Positions 49,301 to 54,631 of a stretch of DNA of 64,000 bases are shown here, piece by piece; the stretch's first letter is position 1; every line of letters begins with the position of its first letter. The stretch lies in NCBI RefSeq assembly GCF_029784135.1, contig NC_073746.1, forward strand, positions 293,532,089 to 293,596,088, given 5' to 3'. The position numbers and the translations under genes are program-made. The stretch comes from Toxorhynchites rutilus septentrionalis. Lineage: Eukaryota; Arthropoda; Insecta; Diptera; Culicidae. Under the pieces are notes generated by a model. It was not told the DNA's origin. It saw only the letters and a program-made list of their open reading frames with translations, and ran no database searches.

Positions 49301-49917
49301 TTGATCGTTTCCTGCTTGATCGAGAGGATGACCGGTCCGAGGTCCTCATCGTTGGTGAAGTAGTTCCAGTGCTCGGACCCGTAGAAGTACTTCTCGTACG
49401 TTTCCTGCTCGACGGAGGTAAGTTCGAAACCTTGCTGTTGCTCCCACTGCTCCTCGATCGCTGTCTTTTGTCTGCGGAAATGCTGACTGGTGAGTGGGAG
49501 CCGGATTTCATCCGTATCGAGTGTGAGTGTGTGGGTGTGTGAATGGGGTCAAGTGTTGAGATGTGTAAGTGTATACGTGAATGGGAATGTGTATGTAGAA
49601 GAAAAAAAGATCGATTCTACTCTACTTCTGCTTGCTACAACAGAATCGAAATGGATGACCAGGAGAGTTTAGTGAAGGAATATGGCTCCGCCGGACTTAC
49701 CTTGGCACGTTGTCCGAATCTTCGTCGTCTTCGTACAGATCGTTGCAGTTGCGCTCCAGCGGTGGCTCGATGCCACCACGGGCCGCGTCTTCGTGCTCCG
49801 ACTCGCTGTCGTCCCATATCGTGTGCTGGTTGGCGAAGGCGATCTTCTGGCGGGAGCACTCGATCCAGTAGCCGGGCGTGGGGATCAAATTGTGCGGAAA
49901 ATCCTCGCAAAACTCGT
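5749..49917 (-). CDS. RapGAP1: Rap GTPase-activating protein joined to BTB/BACK exons (RapGAP1-like), partial at 5' end
   Basis: Gene-level record of twelve exons read from splice signals: 49701-49917, 49214-49471, 37974-38085, 37715-37907, 37420-37628, 24974-25104, 24727-24908, 7134-7360, 6757-7060, 6481-6696, 6098-6414 and 5749-6039. All junctions have GT/AG ends and keep phase. The first seven exons match the Rap1GAP/RapGAP1 family, which stimulates GTP hydrolysis by the small GTPase Rap1 using an asparagine thumb rather than an arginine finger. The last five encode a BTB/POZ domain interrupted by a low-complexity insert, then a BACK-like region. The exon at 49917 starts in mid-codon, so the N terminus (initiator and any GoLoco motif) lies upstream and was not found. 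Large introns (17.4, 12.3 and 11.1 kb) hold all the transposons between 7.4 and 49.2 kb. The symbol refers to the GAP part; whether the BTB part is always in the same mRNA is inferred only from phase. Confidence 0.82.
7361..8130. other. Intron sequence, nothing recognised
   Basis: Start of the 17.4-kb intron between the RapGAP and BTB exons. Short chance frames only. Confidence 0.4.
8131..9375. mobile_element. Possible nonautonomous element rich in GTACAGATT
   Basis: The left side (8131-8262) starts near GTTGCCACATGTACAG and repeats GTACAGAT many times. The right side (9285-9375) has similar words in the opposite orientation, ending in ACTGTGACAAA. The two ends match only imperfectly and no target duplication was found, so the boundaries are tentative. 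If real, a younger MITE (8655-9095) sits inside it. Confidence 0.35.
8655..9095. mobile_element. 441-bp MITE with 23-bp terminal inverted repeats
   Basis: Both ends read CAGGTCGGACTCGATTATAT inward, identical for at least 23 bases, followed by one mismatch and TCG. There is no transposase frame. The flanks (TT on the left, TA on the right) would fit a decayed TA duplication of a Tc1/pogo-type element, which is an inference. Confidence 0.85.
9883..10335. mobile_element. 453-bp MITE with TA duplication and repeated GTACGTTATATCGA units
   Basis: The left end CAGGTAAACTTCGATATAAC and the right end (inward CAGGGAAACTTCGATATAAC) form an inverted repeat of about 24 bp. The element is bounded by TA at 9881-9882 and 10336-10337. 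The motif GTACGTTATATCGA recurs about six times near the two ends. The ends and TA duplication fit a pogo/Tc1-mobilised MITE. Confidence 0.9.
10437..11730. mobile_element. Foldback element with arms of several hundred bases
   Basis: Reading in from the left (CATTCCATGCCAAACCGATA, about 10441) matches the reverse complement of the right end (about 11728 inward) over several hundred bases. Shared features include TCTCAGATTTTCGTG, GGTGACCATTTCCGTTTTAG and CAGAGATGTGTT. A third, direct copy of part of the arm lies at about 10970-11150. No open frame is conserved. It sits within the TTAA-flanked element. Confidence 0.75.
12114..12835. other. Nothing recognised
   Basis: AT-rich spacer between the TTAA-flanked element and the BEL retrotransposon. 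It ends in CATAT, the left target duplication of the latter. Confidence 0.5.
12836..13185 (+). repeat. 5' LTR of the BEL/Pao element
   Basis: 350 bp, TGTTGG...GATCA. Differs from the 3' LTR at one site that I can see (AAAAAGATTC here, AAAAAGTTTC there). Confidence 0.93.
13192..13209 (+). promoter_or_regulatory. Primer-binding site matching the tRNA-His 3' end
   Basis: TGGTGCCGTGACCAGGAT begins 6 bases after the 5' LTR. It is the complement expected for the 3' end of an insect tRNA-His plus CCA, from my knowledge of that tRNA. BEL/Pao elements prime minus-strand DNA synthesis at such a site. Confidence 0.75.
13629..18951 (+). pseudogene. BEL/Pao gag-pol polyprotein, three coding breaks
   Basis: One frame runs 13629-16811 from ATG (1060 codons). 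In order it holds a Gag-like region, cysteine/histidine knuckles (near residues 330-400, including a [14 protein letters not shown] block), an aspartic protease motif (LLDSAS, about residue 485), and a Pao-type reverse transcriptase with YVDD (about residue 896). RNase H, a zinc-binding block, integrase and a C-terminal domain follow in pieces at 16853-17356, 17338-18213 and 18247-18951. Three lesions: a one-base frameshift near 16797, a second frameshift in a T-run near 17305, and an in-frame TAG at 18211-18213 inside integrase. This copy therefore cannot make a full Pol and could move only with help in trans. The lesions may also be assembly errors, given the near-identical LTRs. Confidence 0.92.
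19028..19042 (+). promoter_or_regulatory. Polypurine tract of the BEL/Pao element
   Basis: The purine-rich stretch AAGGCGGCGGGTA lies directly before the 3' LTR, as expected for plus-strand priming. Confidence 0.65.
19043..19392 (+). repeat. 3' LTR of the BEL/Pao element
   Basis: 350 bp, near-identical to the 5' LTR, followed by CATAT. Confidence 0.93.
19840..20055 (-). pseudogene. Histone H2A pseudogene (H2A-psi1)
   Basis: The minus-strand translation, read in pieces, follows histone H2A: a Lys-rich N-terminal tail, FPVGRIH, then LLRKGN and [12 protein letters not shown], then a shift into [20 protein letters not shown]. In-frame stops (after FPVGRIH and after RKGN) and frameshifts make it non-functional. 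A leader of the H2A type lies upstream (20060-20110), and the divergent H2B leader follows at 20250-20360. H2A is a nucleosome core histone; here it is a relic inside transposon A1. Confidence 0.85.
20955..21417 (-). pseudogene. Histone H2A pseudogene (H2A-psi2) with decayed 3' stem-loop
   Basis: Starts at ATG 21417-21415 with [20 protein letters not shown], a near-perfect H2A N-terminal tail. It then loses the GRIHRLL segment and drops out of frame, with fragments matching the AAEVLELA and DNKKTRI parts down to about 21205. A decayed histone stem-loop, GGCGCTTTTCAGGGCC (minus strand), lies at 20955-20970, followed by an AAAGAGTT purine element. An A/T-rich promoter (TTAAAAATCC) lies about 80-100 bp upstream of the ATG. 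Confidence 0.88.
22035..22360 (-). pseudogene. Tc1-like transposase N-terminal fragment
   Basis: The minus-strand peptide contains [18 protein letters not shown] and [16 protein letters not shown], the paired-type helix-turn-helix DNA-binding region of Tc1/Tc3 transposases, then breaks after KNPHIKRT. No catalytic domain remains. It is a relic just beyond element A1. Confidence 0.75.
22361..23460. other. Intron sequence, nothing recognised
   Basis: AT-rich, short chance frames only. Confidence 0.4.
23461..24175 (+). repeat. Dispersed repeat R2, second copy, starts TAGGATTGGGCGATC
   Basis: Shares its core with 3660-4178 in the same orientation (e.g. CATCTTGTGCCGTCAGG near 23721). It is flanked by many ATCGAT/GATCGATC words. 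The left end TAGGATTGGGCGATC mirrors the right end of the other copy. The 153-codon minus-strand frame within it is not shared in frame by the first copy, so it is not called as a gene. Confidence 0.6.
24176..24726. other. Intron sequence next to RapGAP exon 7
   Basis: Contains the GTGAGG donor at 24721-24726. The minus-strand open frame continuing past it is intron read-through. Confidence 0.5.
24727..25104 (-). CDS. RapGAP1: RapGAP exons 6-7: C-terminal end of the GAP domain
   Basis: Exon 24974-25104 follows CTCACCCATAG and encodes [20 protein letters not shown] and then a [14 protein letters not shown] segment. After a 65-nt intron, exon 24727-24908 encodes [20 protein letters not shown], then [18 protein letters not shown], matching the family's EFLLTKLINAE and FAKLEERTR helices, and ends with RRGSWRPIG at a GTGAGG donor. 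The donor leaves one base (G) in phase 1. The only compatible continuation I found is the acceptor at 7360, 17.4 kb further on. Confidence 0.92.
25245..25365 (+). repeat. Degenerate ACCCGAA/CACCCGG minisatellite
   Basis: The words CACTCACCCG, TTACCCGAAAG, CATCCGAATTC and CTACCCGAATG recur every 13-17 bases. It has no coding value. Confidence 0.5.
25490..25665 (+). mobile_element. tRNA-derived SINE relic
   Basis: Contains a good pol III B-box (GATTCGATTCC at 25527-25537) in a tRNA-like context, followed by a SINE-type body (CTTTTCGTCAAATAAATTTC, CATTCTAGAGCTTGCCAC). The A-box and tail are unclear. It resembles widespread mosquito tRNA SINEs (Feilai/Gecko type, from memory); no target duplication was found. 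Confidence 0.6.
25666..28330. other. Intron sequence, nothing recognised
   Basis: AT-rich with short chance frames. A TGACCAGATGG word at 27892 resembles the right end of a GCGGGAC-rich stretch at 36.2 kb and may be a transposon edge. Confidence 0.35.
28360..28720 (+). pseudogene. Tc1/mariner-type transposase C-terminal relic
   Basis: Pieces in different frames resemble the catalytic half of an IS630-Tc1-mariner transposase: [18 protein letters not shown], then [14 protein letters not shown], then FMPKDH and [11 protein letters not shown], which corresponds to the conserved PQ-RPIE-FW block holding the last acidic residue. Frameshifts and stops make it dead. It ends about 40 bp before the Tc1 element starting at 28761. 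Confidence 0.6.
30896..31060 (+). pseudogene. Histone H2A pseudogene (H2A-psi3), internally deleted
   Basis: ATG at 30896 begins [10 protein letters not shown], the H2A tail, then joins directly to [12 protein letters not shown]. The whole histone fold between the tail and the DNKKTRI segment is therefore missing. The H2A leader (CATCAACAAACC) and a TTAAAAATCC promoter motif lie upstream, as in A1. The equivalent of the 3' stem-loop near 31398 is decayed. Confidence 0.85.
32045..32405 (-). pseudogene. Histone H2B pseudogene, divergent to H2A
   Basis: The minus-strand frame reads APKTSG near the start, a Lys/Arg-rich tail (QKN-type and KKR blocks decayed), [20 protein letters not shown] and LLLPGELA. 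After a one-base shift it continues [12 protein letters not shown] and a TAA at 32045-32047, the exact H2B C terminus. The central helix region (equivalent of KQVHPDTGISSKAM) is scrambled. [13 protein letters not shown] leader replaces the normal start. H2B pairs with H2A in nucleosomes; the copy is non-functional but retains the true C-terminal end. Confidence 0.9.
32406..32739. promoter_or_regulatory. Divergent H2B/H2A promoter region inside element A2
   Basis: Lies between H2B-psi (leftward) and H2A-psi4 (rightward), with the spacing of a shared histone promoter. The same region in mirror order occurs in A1 at 20060-20360. It includes a short hairpin insert, AGAGGCTTTAAAC...GCCTCT, at 32498-32530. 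No individual factor sites are claimed. Confidence 0.6.
32740..32910 (+). pseudogene. Histone H2A pseudogene (H2A-psi4)
   Basis: The plus strand reads [14 protein letters not shown], then shifts one base to [20 protein letters not shown], the H2A alpha2-alpha3 region. The N-terminal tail and first helix are deleted and the C-terminal part is scrambled. An intact-looking histone stem-loop follows at 33026. Confidence 0.88.
33026..33041 (+). terminator. Histone-type 3' stem-loop
   Basis: GGCTCTTTTCAGGGCC fits the 6-bp stem and 4-base loop of replication-dependent histone mRNAs (two G-U pairs). It is preceded by AAAACAC and followed about 13 bases later by the purine-rich AAAGAAGAGTT, like a histone downstream element bound by U7 snRNP. 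Confidence 0.85.
34020..35218. mobile_element. GACGTAG-family element B, 1.2 kb
   Basis: The left end TGGGTGGGTTATATCTATGA continues to AACCGCAAGGTTGACGTGGG. The right end is GTCGTAGTCCCACGTC. It interrupts the Tc1 transposase just after the FQQDNASCH block, flanked by an A-run on the left and AAAA on the right. The last 200 bp matches the corresponding end of A1 and A2. The middle is an array of degenerate 115-bp units (34150-34510). No gene was found. Confidence 0.82.
34150..34510. repeat. Degenerate tandem array, unit about 115 bp, inside element B
   Basis: About three units, each with GGAACAAAA, TTGCATGAA-type, CCCCAGGC and GAAGTCTGTGTTAGGG words. The same unit occurs in reverse orientation in element D (45365-45960) and singly at 34880-34960 and in F near 59580-59690. 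Confidence 0.75.
35719..37419. other. Intron with possible transposon edge; no gene
   Basis: Contains a short block rich in CGCGGGAC (36150-36265), ending GCGGGACGCCTGGTCAGTTTA, that looks like the end of a DNA transposon. Long minus-strand frames at 35945-36604 and around 36880-37400 show no family signature I recognise; the latter is intron read-through from RapGAP exon 5. Confidence 0.4.
37420..38085 (-). CDS. RapGAP1: RapGAP exons 3-5: catalytic GAP core with asparagine thumb
   Basis: Exon 37974-38085 (37 codons) encodes [14 protein letters not shown] to EELLKLDQ. After a 66-nt intron, exon 37715-37907 encodes [18 protein letters not shown] and continues to [10 protein letters not shown], a hallmark of Rap-specific GAPs. 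After an 86-nt intron, exon 37420-37628 encodes [20 protein letters not shown] and the catalytic stretch [17 protein letters not shown]; the Asn of HIGND is the asparagine thumb known from Rap1GAP structures. It ends in FLHTFIL before a GTGAGT donor. All key residues I can see are intact. The 66-nt intron has no in-frame stop, so if retained it would add 22 residues. Confidence 0.92.
38086..38974. other. Intron sequence, nothing recognised
   Basis: AT-rich, no transposon end or frame of interest. Confidence 0.4.
38975..40240 (+). repeat. Repeat starting AGCGGACCCGGCAAAC with 143-bp tandem array
   Basis: From about 39405 a unit of about 143 bp repeats roughly five to six times. Its marks are CACATGCCAAATTTGGTT at 39587, 39740, 39886, 40028 and (changed) 40172, with GAGTTATGCAGAAATTTGTG and GGCAGCCCCCCCTT. 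Spacings are about 142-156 bp. The head AGCGGACCCGGCAAACTTCG is a recurrent start of mosquito repeats, from memory. A mariner relic joins its right end. Confidence 0.75.
40240..41095 (-). pseudogene. Mariner (Mos1-like) transposon relic, 3' truncated
   Basis: The minus-strand start TTAGGCTGTCAAAAAAATCC at about 41093 is a mariner-type terminus. It is followed by ATG at about 40900 with [41 protein letters not shown] and DAPRSGRPV, the DNA-binding half of mariner. After frameshifts it continues [17 protein letters not shown], then [19 protein letters not shown] with the first catalytic Asp, and KVLLCVWWN. The element stops at about 40240 before the second Asp. Inactive. Confidence 0.88.
41100..41490 (-). 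pseudogene. Second mariner transposase fragment (C-terminal half)
   Basis: The minus strand reads [18 protein letters not shown] and VVFHQDN, the conserved block with the second catalytic Asp of mariner. Frame-broken pieces follow that resemble the YSPDLAP segment (near 41320) and the C-terminal end. The adjacent mariner at 40240-41095 abuts it and may have inserted into it. Confidence 0.75.
41491..42038. other. Nothing recognised
   Basis: AT-rich intron sequence up to the TTAA at 42035. Confidence 0.4.
42039..42233. mobile_element. 195-bp piggyBac-like MITE with TTAA duplication
   Basis: Bounded by TTAA on both sides (42035-42038 and 42234-42237). The ends CACTAGGTTCACG and (inward from right) CACTAGGTTTACG match at 12 of 13 positions. 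Length and TTAA duplication fit a piggyBac-mobilised MITE. Confidence 0.88.
42732..42899 (-). mobile_element. tRNA-derived SINE with target duplication
   Basis: The minus strand starts GGCGATCTGGCGTAGTGGTA (A-box-like), has GGTCACGAGTTCAATTCTC (B-box-like) about 35 bp on, and ends in a long A-tail (T-run at 42730-42750 on the plus strand). The 15-bp direct repeat ATTTCCATTTTCTTT flanks it (starting at about 42717 and 42900). This is a clean SINE insertion of the tRNA class, similar to mosquito Feilai-type SINEs by structure. Confidence 0.88.
43183..45045. mobile_element. GACGTAG-family element C, lacking its GACGTAG end
   Basis: Begins at TTTCATTTCTATACCGGGG, the sequence that follows GACGTAGGACTACGTC in D and E, so about 18 bp of terminus is lost. 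It ends with the family right end GTCCTACGTCACTATTGTGG, then TATAACCCACTTCCTG, and directly abuts element D. It shares with E the core promoter, the AACGGTGTCACCAAGAGCCT stretch and the CTGCCAGTTCCCCTGGGAA repeats (three copies inside). No transposase. Confidence 0.8.
43418..43453 (+). promoter_or_regulatory. TATA plus TCAGTT core promoter in element C
   Basis: TATATAAGCG at 43418 and the arthropod initiator TCAGTT at 43448 are 32 bp apart (TATA to A of TCA). The same pair with the same spacing lies at 45301/45331 (element D) and 47646/47676 (element E), so the arrangement is part of the element. Confidence 0.7.
45050..46377. mobile_element. GACGTAG-family element D
   Basis: The left end GACGTAGGACTACGTC is preceded by TTTT. 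The right end GTCCTACGTCGGCCTTGCGG is followed by the TATAACCCATCC motif and a T-run. The first 300 bp matches C and E, including the TATA/TCAGTT promoter at 45301-45336; the rest is the 115-bp tandem array. No coding gene. Confidence 0.85.
45365..45960. repeat. Five-unit degenerate tandem array, unit about 115 bp, in element D
   Basis: Repeated words are TTTCCCTAACACAGACTTC, GGGGAAATCGGCATTGCAAA, ATGCAAGCAGCGGGTACTTT and TGTACTCGCTTGCG. Units start near 45380, 45487, 45635, 45745 and 45850. This is the reverse orientation of the array in element B. Confidence 0.8.
46888..49055 (-). pseudogene. Rosa-like (DD41D) mariner transposase split by element E
   Basis: ATG at 49055-49053 begins [20 protein letters not shown], a mariner helix-turn-helix, and runs to [15 protein letters not shown] at about 48480. 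There is an [11 protein letters not shown] linker and the first catalytic Asp in [10 protein letters not shown]. Element E intervenes. From about 47390 the frame resumes [32 protein letters not shown] (second Asp) and [15 protein letters not shown], with the third Asp 41 residues after the second (DD41D as in rosa elements), ending HLRDIIIKK, stop at 46888. Apart from the insertion I see no stop or frameshift, so the insertion is probably recent. Confidence 0.92.
47396..48474. mobile_element. GACGTAG-family element E, inside the mariner transposase
   Basis: The left end GACGTAGGACTACGTC is preceded by TTTT. The right end GTCCTACGTCACCCTTGCGG, then TATAACCCACTTCCTG, is followed by TTTTT. The coding frame of the mariner resumes on both sides, which fixes the boundaries and implies a short T-run target with about 4 T duplicated. 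It is 1.08 kb and close in sequence to C, with the TATA/TCAGTT promoter at 47646-47681 and the [13 protein letters not shown] short frame, but no long open frame. Confidence 0.93.
49214..49917 (-). CDS. RapGAP1: RapGAP exons 1-2 (as found): N-terminal part of the GAP region
   Basis: Exon 49701-49917 follows the acceptor TCTCCCTCTAG and encodes [11 protein letters not shown], then a PTPGYWIE block that matches the conserved GYWIEG region of Rap1GAP proteins, followed by an acidic stretch rich in Asp and Glu. It ends at a GTAAGT donor. Exon 49214-49471 starts after TTTCCGCAG and encodes a Gln/Glu-rich lead, then [14 protein letters not shown] and [16 protein letters not shown], which align with the KEHFNYYSLD and EHLRLLLR parts of the family. 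It ends at GTGAGT. The intron between them is 229 nt. The acceptor leaves two bases to complete a codon from an unseen upstream exon. Confidence 0.85.
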
Positions 49918-51757
49918 CTAGAGGGAGATAGAAACAAAAGACAAGATGAAGAAATAGTTATAATGGTTGTTCCAACGGCTGCCATCGCATCAATTATGAG
50001 TCAATAAACATCCGAATCCGAAACGAAAGAAATGTTGGGCGAGATGGGTAACCGTGACAAGCGGAATGACTCACGGATAATATTTAAGCAGCGAATCCAC
50101 TAAATTACACAAACCGTTTCGTGGCCGAGAAAGAAAGGAGGGGTGCAGCAGCAAATTAACCGATCGGTATTGGGGTTGTGAATCCAATAAATATTTTCCC
50201 GACTGAGGCGTGAAAAGACGAATGGTGGAACCACTAATGAGCGTTTGATTATGCCAGTGTCAGAAGAAAGTAGGTTGTTTCGATAGGAGTGCATGTCTTA
50301 TGCGAGAGGGGGTGACAAACTAACAGGAAGTGGGACATAATTTGAATGTTTCGTGTTTCGTTGAAGGTGAGGGCGTGAGGGAATAATTAAAGACTGCGCT
50401 GTCAGGGTTGATAGTTTGCGATCATCATAATGAAATATGTCATTTGATGATGTGACTGTGACAGATGGAAAAGGAGTTAAGTAAGATATGTGAACATGGA
50501 GTTTCTTATTTCTCAATACTGATTTGAATAAACGACAAGGGGGAAAAAGCATGGCTTCCAGCCATTCAGGGATATTGCTAGTCCGGGTATGAATTTCTAA
50601 AATAACTAAATCGATCGGCTTACATATCAAAACTCCCCGCTCGCAAGATATAGGAGAAGTGTGTAATACGCACCTCCTAAGCGAGAATGGATTTATCTTG
50701 ACCGTGCTCTTAAAAATTAAGGTAACAACTACGTCAGTAAGTAGATTAGTTAACCCTCAGTCACCTGTAATCGTTCTGTATTTTAGATACATCTGTATAG
50801 ATAGATATTCTGTATAGATAGATACATACATAGATACTTCTAGATAAATACATTCACACTCAGCATCAGCTTCTAATGGTCGAAAACCTCTATATCACCA
50901 CTATTTGCCTGCATATTCATCGAATACTTCGCAATTCAGTCCACACTAACACTGTACTGAGCAGAACCCAGAACGGCACCAGCATCATACCAGAAACAGA
51001 GATAACATGTATACTAGCAGGAGCAATACCAGTAAATTTGGTCAACATTCAGCGTTGAATAAAGCAACTACTCTATATAACAACCTTAGCGAAGATTTGA
51101 AATCTCTCACTATGAATAGCTTCAAGTTCAAATAGAAAAACATTTTGTACTCTAATGAACTTTCAAATGAATGAACTTCACTTAAATGAACGAAGTTCAA
51201 TGAAAACAAAAATTGTTTAGATAGTCCTATTGTTTTCAATTACTGTGTTGTTTTTGTTTTTCGTTTAAGTACTAAAAACCAATGTATTTTTTTTTAAATT
51301 AGTCAGTCTTCACGAGCCAAAGGCTCACAGACATAATCATATATATAAATAAAAAAAAATGCGCCCAAATTCTATATTTTCCAATCATACGCTGTTAAAT
51401 GGCCCAGCAGAAGTATAATATGCTCAAAAGCTGTTTCTCTCAGAGACTATAAAGCTCAGAGAAACAGCTTGTATGAATGAGAGATTTGATCAATCTATTC
51501 ACTTCATGCTCACCAGCGAAGAGAAGAAACCGTTTCTCCAATGAGCGTGTTCTCCCAGTATTCGTGCATGAATTCTCCATTCCGCGCTCTTTTTTTGCTA
51601 TATTCTCTGAGCACATAATATAGATGCCAGATGTGAAGACATGTTCTTTCTTTCTTTCTTTGTTTTTAAGAGGCTTTAAACTTTGCAGTTCATTCGCCTC
51701 TACAAGAAGACATGTTCTCGTTTTGAAGACATTTAACTTTGTGAAAACAGACTGAGG
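49918..51757. other. RapGAP upstream intron; small repeats
   Basis: No further RapGAP exon was recognised. An ATAGATA microsatellite lies at 50795-50850. At 51645-51705 a CTTTCTTTCTTT run is followed by AGAGGCTTTAAAC...GCCTCT, a 33-bp hairpin word also found in elements A1 and A2. The hAT target duplication GACTGAGG ends this stretch (51750-51757). Confidence 0.5.
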
Positions 51758-52868
51758 TAGAGATGGGCAAATCAGTTCATCATGGTGAGCGGCTCAGAGC
51801 CGTCCAGCTCATACAAGTGAGCTGCTCATTCGGAACAGCTCTTCAGCTCAATTGAATTTTGTGGATGTCCACACAACTGCATAACTACCATGGGACATTT
51901 TATAGTGTTCATTTTCTTAATAGACGGAAATAAAAAAAATAAACAAATTTAATTTGTAATTGTACACAAACTAAATTTAATATGGATTCTAATAATATAA
52001 TATACAACAAATATTGAATGCTGAAATCCAACATAGAAGATGCTTATGATATGCTGAACTTAAACAACAGAAGAACCAGCAGTAGCCAAATAAAATGCCT
52101 TCAGAAATATTGGCTGAGACAACGTTTTTTGATAAAACTACCAAGATATTTTTTTTTGCATCCAAGGATATAAAAATAAATCTATTAATAGGCGCAACGA
52201 GAAACAATTCTTCGCCATGTCAAAGTAACAAAAGGACCATTATCAATCACCAGCATTTATGGCGGGTAGTTTTCTGAATTGTTTTGATTCAGCACGCGGA
52301 AATAAATTTATGTGTTTTAAAATTCATGTTTTAATAACAATATAATATAGTAATTCCATTTACAAGCATATAATAACTTTTATTATTTTGTTTGGCGATG
52401 TAAGAAAAATTTAATGGAACGATTGAATATCTTCAAAACAAAAACCTTTTTCCTCTCTGGCATCTCTGCTAAAGCTAAAGAACGAAGAGGGACACACGAA
52501 AACAAACTGACGTCATATCATAAAGCGCGGGAGACGAAAAATTCTTCCGCGTCTCAAAATTCACACTCTGCTGCTTTTGCGCTCCACAGCTATGCAGCTC
52601 ATCAGCTCAACAGCTCAGCAGCTCATCAGCTCAACAGCTCAGCAGCTCATCAGCTCAACAGCTCAGCAGATCATCAGCTCAACAGCTCAGCAGCTCGTCA
52701 GCTCAACAGCTCAGCAGCTCATCAGCTCAACAGCTCAACAGCTCATCAGCTCTCCAGCTCCGTAATGAGCTGATGAGCTGCGTTGTTTTGATTGCGAGCC
52801 GATCCGAATCCACTCACTACGATGAAGCGATTCGAATGAACAGCTCATGAGCGGATGGCACATCTCTA
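51758..52868. mobile_element. hAT nonautonomous element, 1.1 kb, perfect 8-bp duplication
   Basis: The left end TAGAGATGGGC and the right end (inward TAGAGATGTGCC) are hAT-type termini. GACTGAGG is directly repeated at 51750-51757 and 52869-52876, the 8-bp duplication expected of hAT. Subterminal GAGCTG/CAGCTC words fill both ends. No transposase was recognised in the middle; short frames remain. Confidence 0.92.
52590..52765 (+). repeat. 24-bp CAGCTC minisatellite inside the hAT element
   Basis: The unit CAGCTCATCAGCTCAACAGC plus TCAG repeats about six times with few changes. It grew from the CAGCTC subterminal motif. In one frame it reads as an AAHQLNSS peptide repeat, which is a by-product of the DNA repeat and not evidence for a gene. 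Confidence 0.9.
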
Positions 52869-52876
52869 GACTGAGG

Positions 52877-54250
52877 TCATTTCCAAGTATGTGAAAACAA
52901 TTGTTTGTGTGATCTATCGAGCATTATTTACCCTTAGAAAAATCCTCGGTCGAAAACTACTAAATACATTTGGTAATGCAAAATTGGTAGAATGTACAAA
53001 TTTTTTGTACATATTGTCAACAAACCCGCATCCCTACCAGAGATTAGTATATTTTACTCGATAATATTAGTAAGCTTGGATATTGTCATATCTGAAAACT
53101 GGTGAGAAAAGCGCGTATTAACCATTTTCATTGTTCCCATAAGGCATTACGGAGGTATAATAAGGATATAATTCTGATACGTGCATTTTCGGCGAGAAAA
53201 TGTAGCCGATATTGGGCTTCCGAATCATGGTTCTGCTTGACATATGTGTTTATTAGTACGGTCGAAAATGACTATAGATTGGTAGTATTTACCAAAAAAT
53301 TCGTTATATTTACTAATTATTTCTCTCAGTGTAGATATATCGAGTGCTCTCTGAAGTATAGACAACACTTGATCAACACGAACGCATATAATAAGCAGCA
53401 GTGATATTATTACCAAGAAGAGGAGCCACGCAGTCCGCGGCCCAAAATTGAAATTATCGTAGCTAAGTTTAACTATTAGATGTATATTTTCCAGATTCTA
53501 ATAATCTGATAGTAGTGGTATAGCGTATTATTTTGGTATGACATTGAGAGAAATTGTGGTAGTTAGAGTGGCGTATCGGTGTGGAGAGTTTTTCGTTAGC
53601 CATTTAAGGGAGAGTGAGTGGAAGCGGTAGAATGAAATATGGCCTCCTGCGATACGTCATCATCGCATTCGTTCACCAGAGAAATTTTTTTTATCCCTCT
53701 CTTTTTTTCACATGTATTTGTGGTTGAGCAGAGGGAGGCAGTTTTGGTGGTTTGTTTTCTCAGCTTAGGTATTTACGCTTTGTGGAAATCACAGCACTGC
53801 TCTCTCTAAAATGAATCTCATGGATCAAACAAAGACATCTAGAGATGCTCATGTTGAAAGGTATTGTGTAACTTATAACATAAAAATTTTAACGACCACA
53901 AACACATAAAGTAACTTATTTGTGAATAATTTGCTCCATTCATTACAACGCATGGCAGTATAAGTGGGGTGAGACACGTTTTCCTTGGAACTTGTTTTTT
54001 TTCACCTGACGACATATTTGTTTCGGGATCTGTGCGGCCGATTCAGCTAAATTTTCTTCAGTGGGTGGCGTTTATTCAATGTTTTTTTTTATGGAGTTTG
54101 AGAAAATGTACGTGCAATTTTAGAGGATTTTCTCGGTTTTTCTCTGTTTTTCTTAAATTTCTCAAAAATAACTCGATTGCCGCGTACGTGCAATGAATAA
54201 CGTAATATATCGTCTCGATTGATTTTAGGGATCCCACAGATAACTCTAGC
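52877..54250. other. Nothing recognised
   Basis: AT-rich, no transposon ends or gene-like frames recognised. Confidence 0.4.
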
Positions 54251-54625
54251 TATTCGCGATAGAAAGTAGGAGCGATAATTAATAGAATATACGAATTTCT
54301 CTCTAATATCTTCTCAGGTTTCTCGAAAATAACCCGGAGAATTATTTCGATGGTATTTTTCATTATAAATAATACAATATATAGATTTATCTCGGCAAGG
54401 TTTCCCAAATATAACACACCGTCATCGCGATTAGATTTAGGTACCCGAATCCCCGGTATGTTAGGTGTGACGCTAACCACTCGGCGAAGGGAGCACGATA
54501 AATAATAAAATGTTTAGATTTCTCTCGGTTACCTTCTCAGGTTTCCTAAAGATAACGGGGAGAGTTATTTCGATGAAAAGTATGTGCGATAAATAATATA
54601 ATATAGAAATTCCTTAGGTTTCCCA
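54250..54625 (-). repeat. Degenerate short repeats with a tRNA-like segment
   Basis: GATAAATAATA, TTATTTCGATG and AGGTTTCCCAAA/AGGTTTCTCGAAA recur two to three times at about 100-120 bp. At about 54430-54495 the minus strand has CGCCGAGTGGTTAGCGTC (A-box-like) and GGGGATTCGGGTACC (B-box-like), suggesting a tRNA-derived SINE head. It does not fold as a full tRNA by eye. Confidence 0.45.
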
Positions 54626-54631
54626 AAGTGT

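Noticed and set aside
49275..49511. Ser/Arg-rich minus-strand frame resembling an SR protein
   Set aside because: It is the wrong frame of RapGAP exon 2; the correct frame gives the conserved [14 protein letters not shown] block.
52414..52773. Open frame with AAHQLNSS peptide repeats
   Set aside because: The peptide repeat follows exactly from the 24-bp DNA minisatellite in an hAT element; all frames stay open across it.
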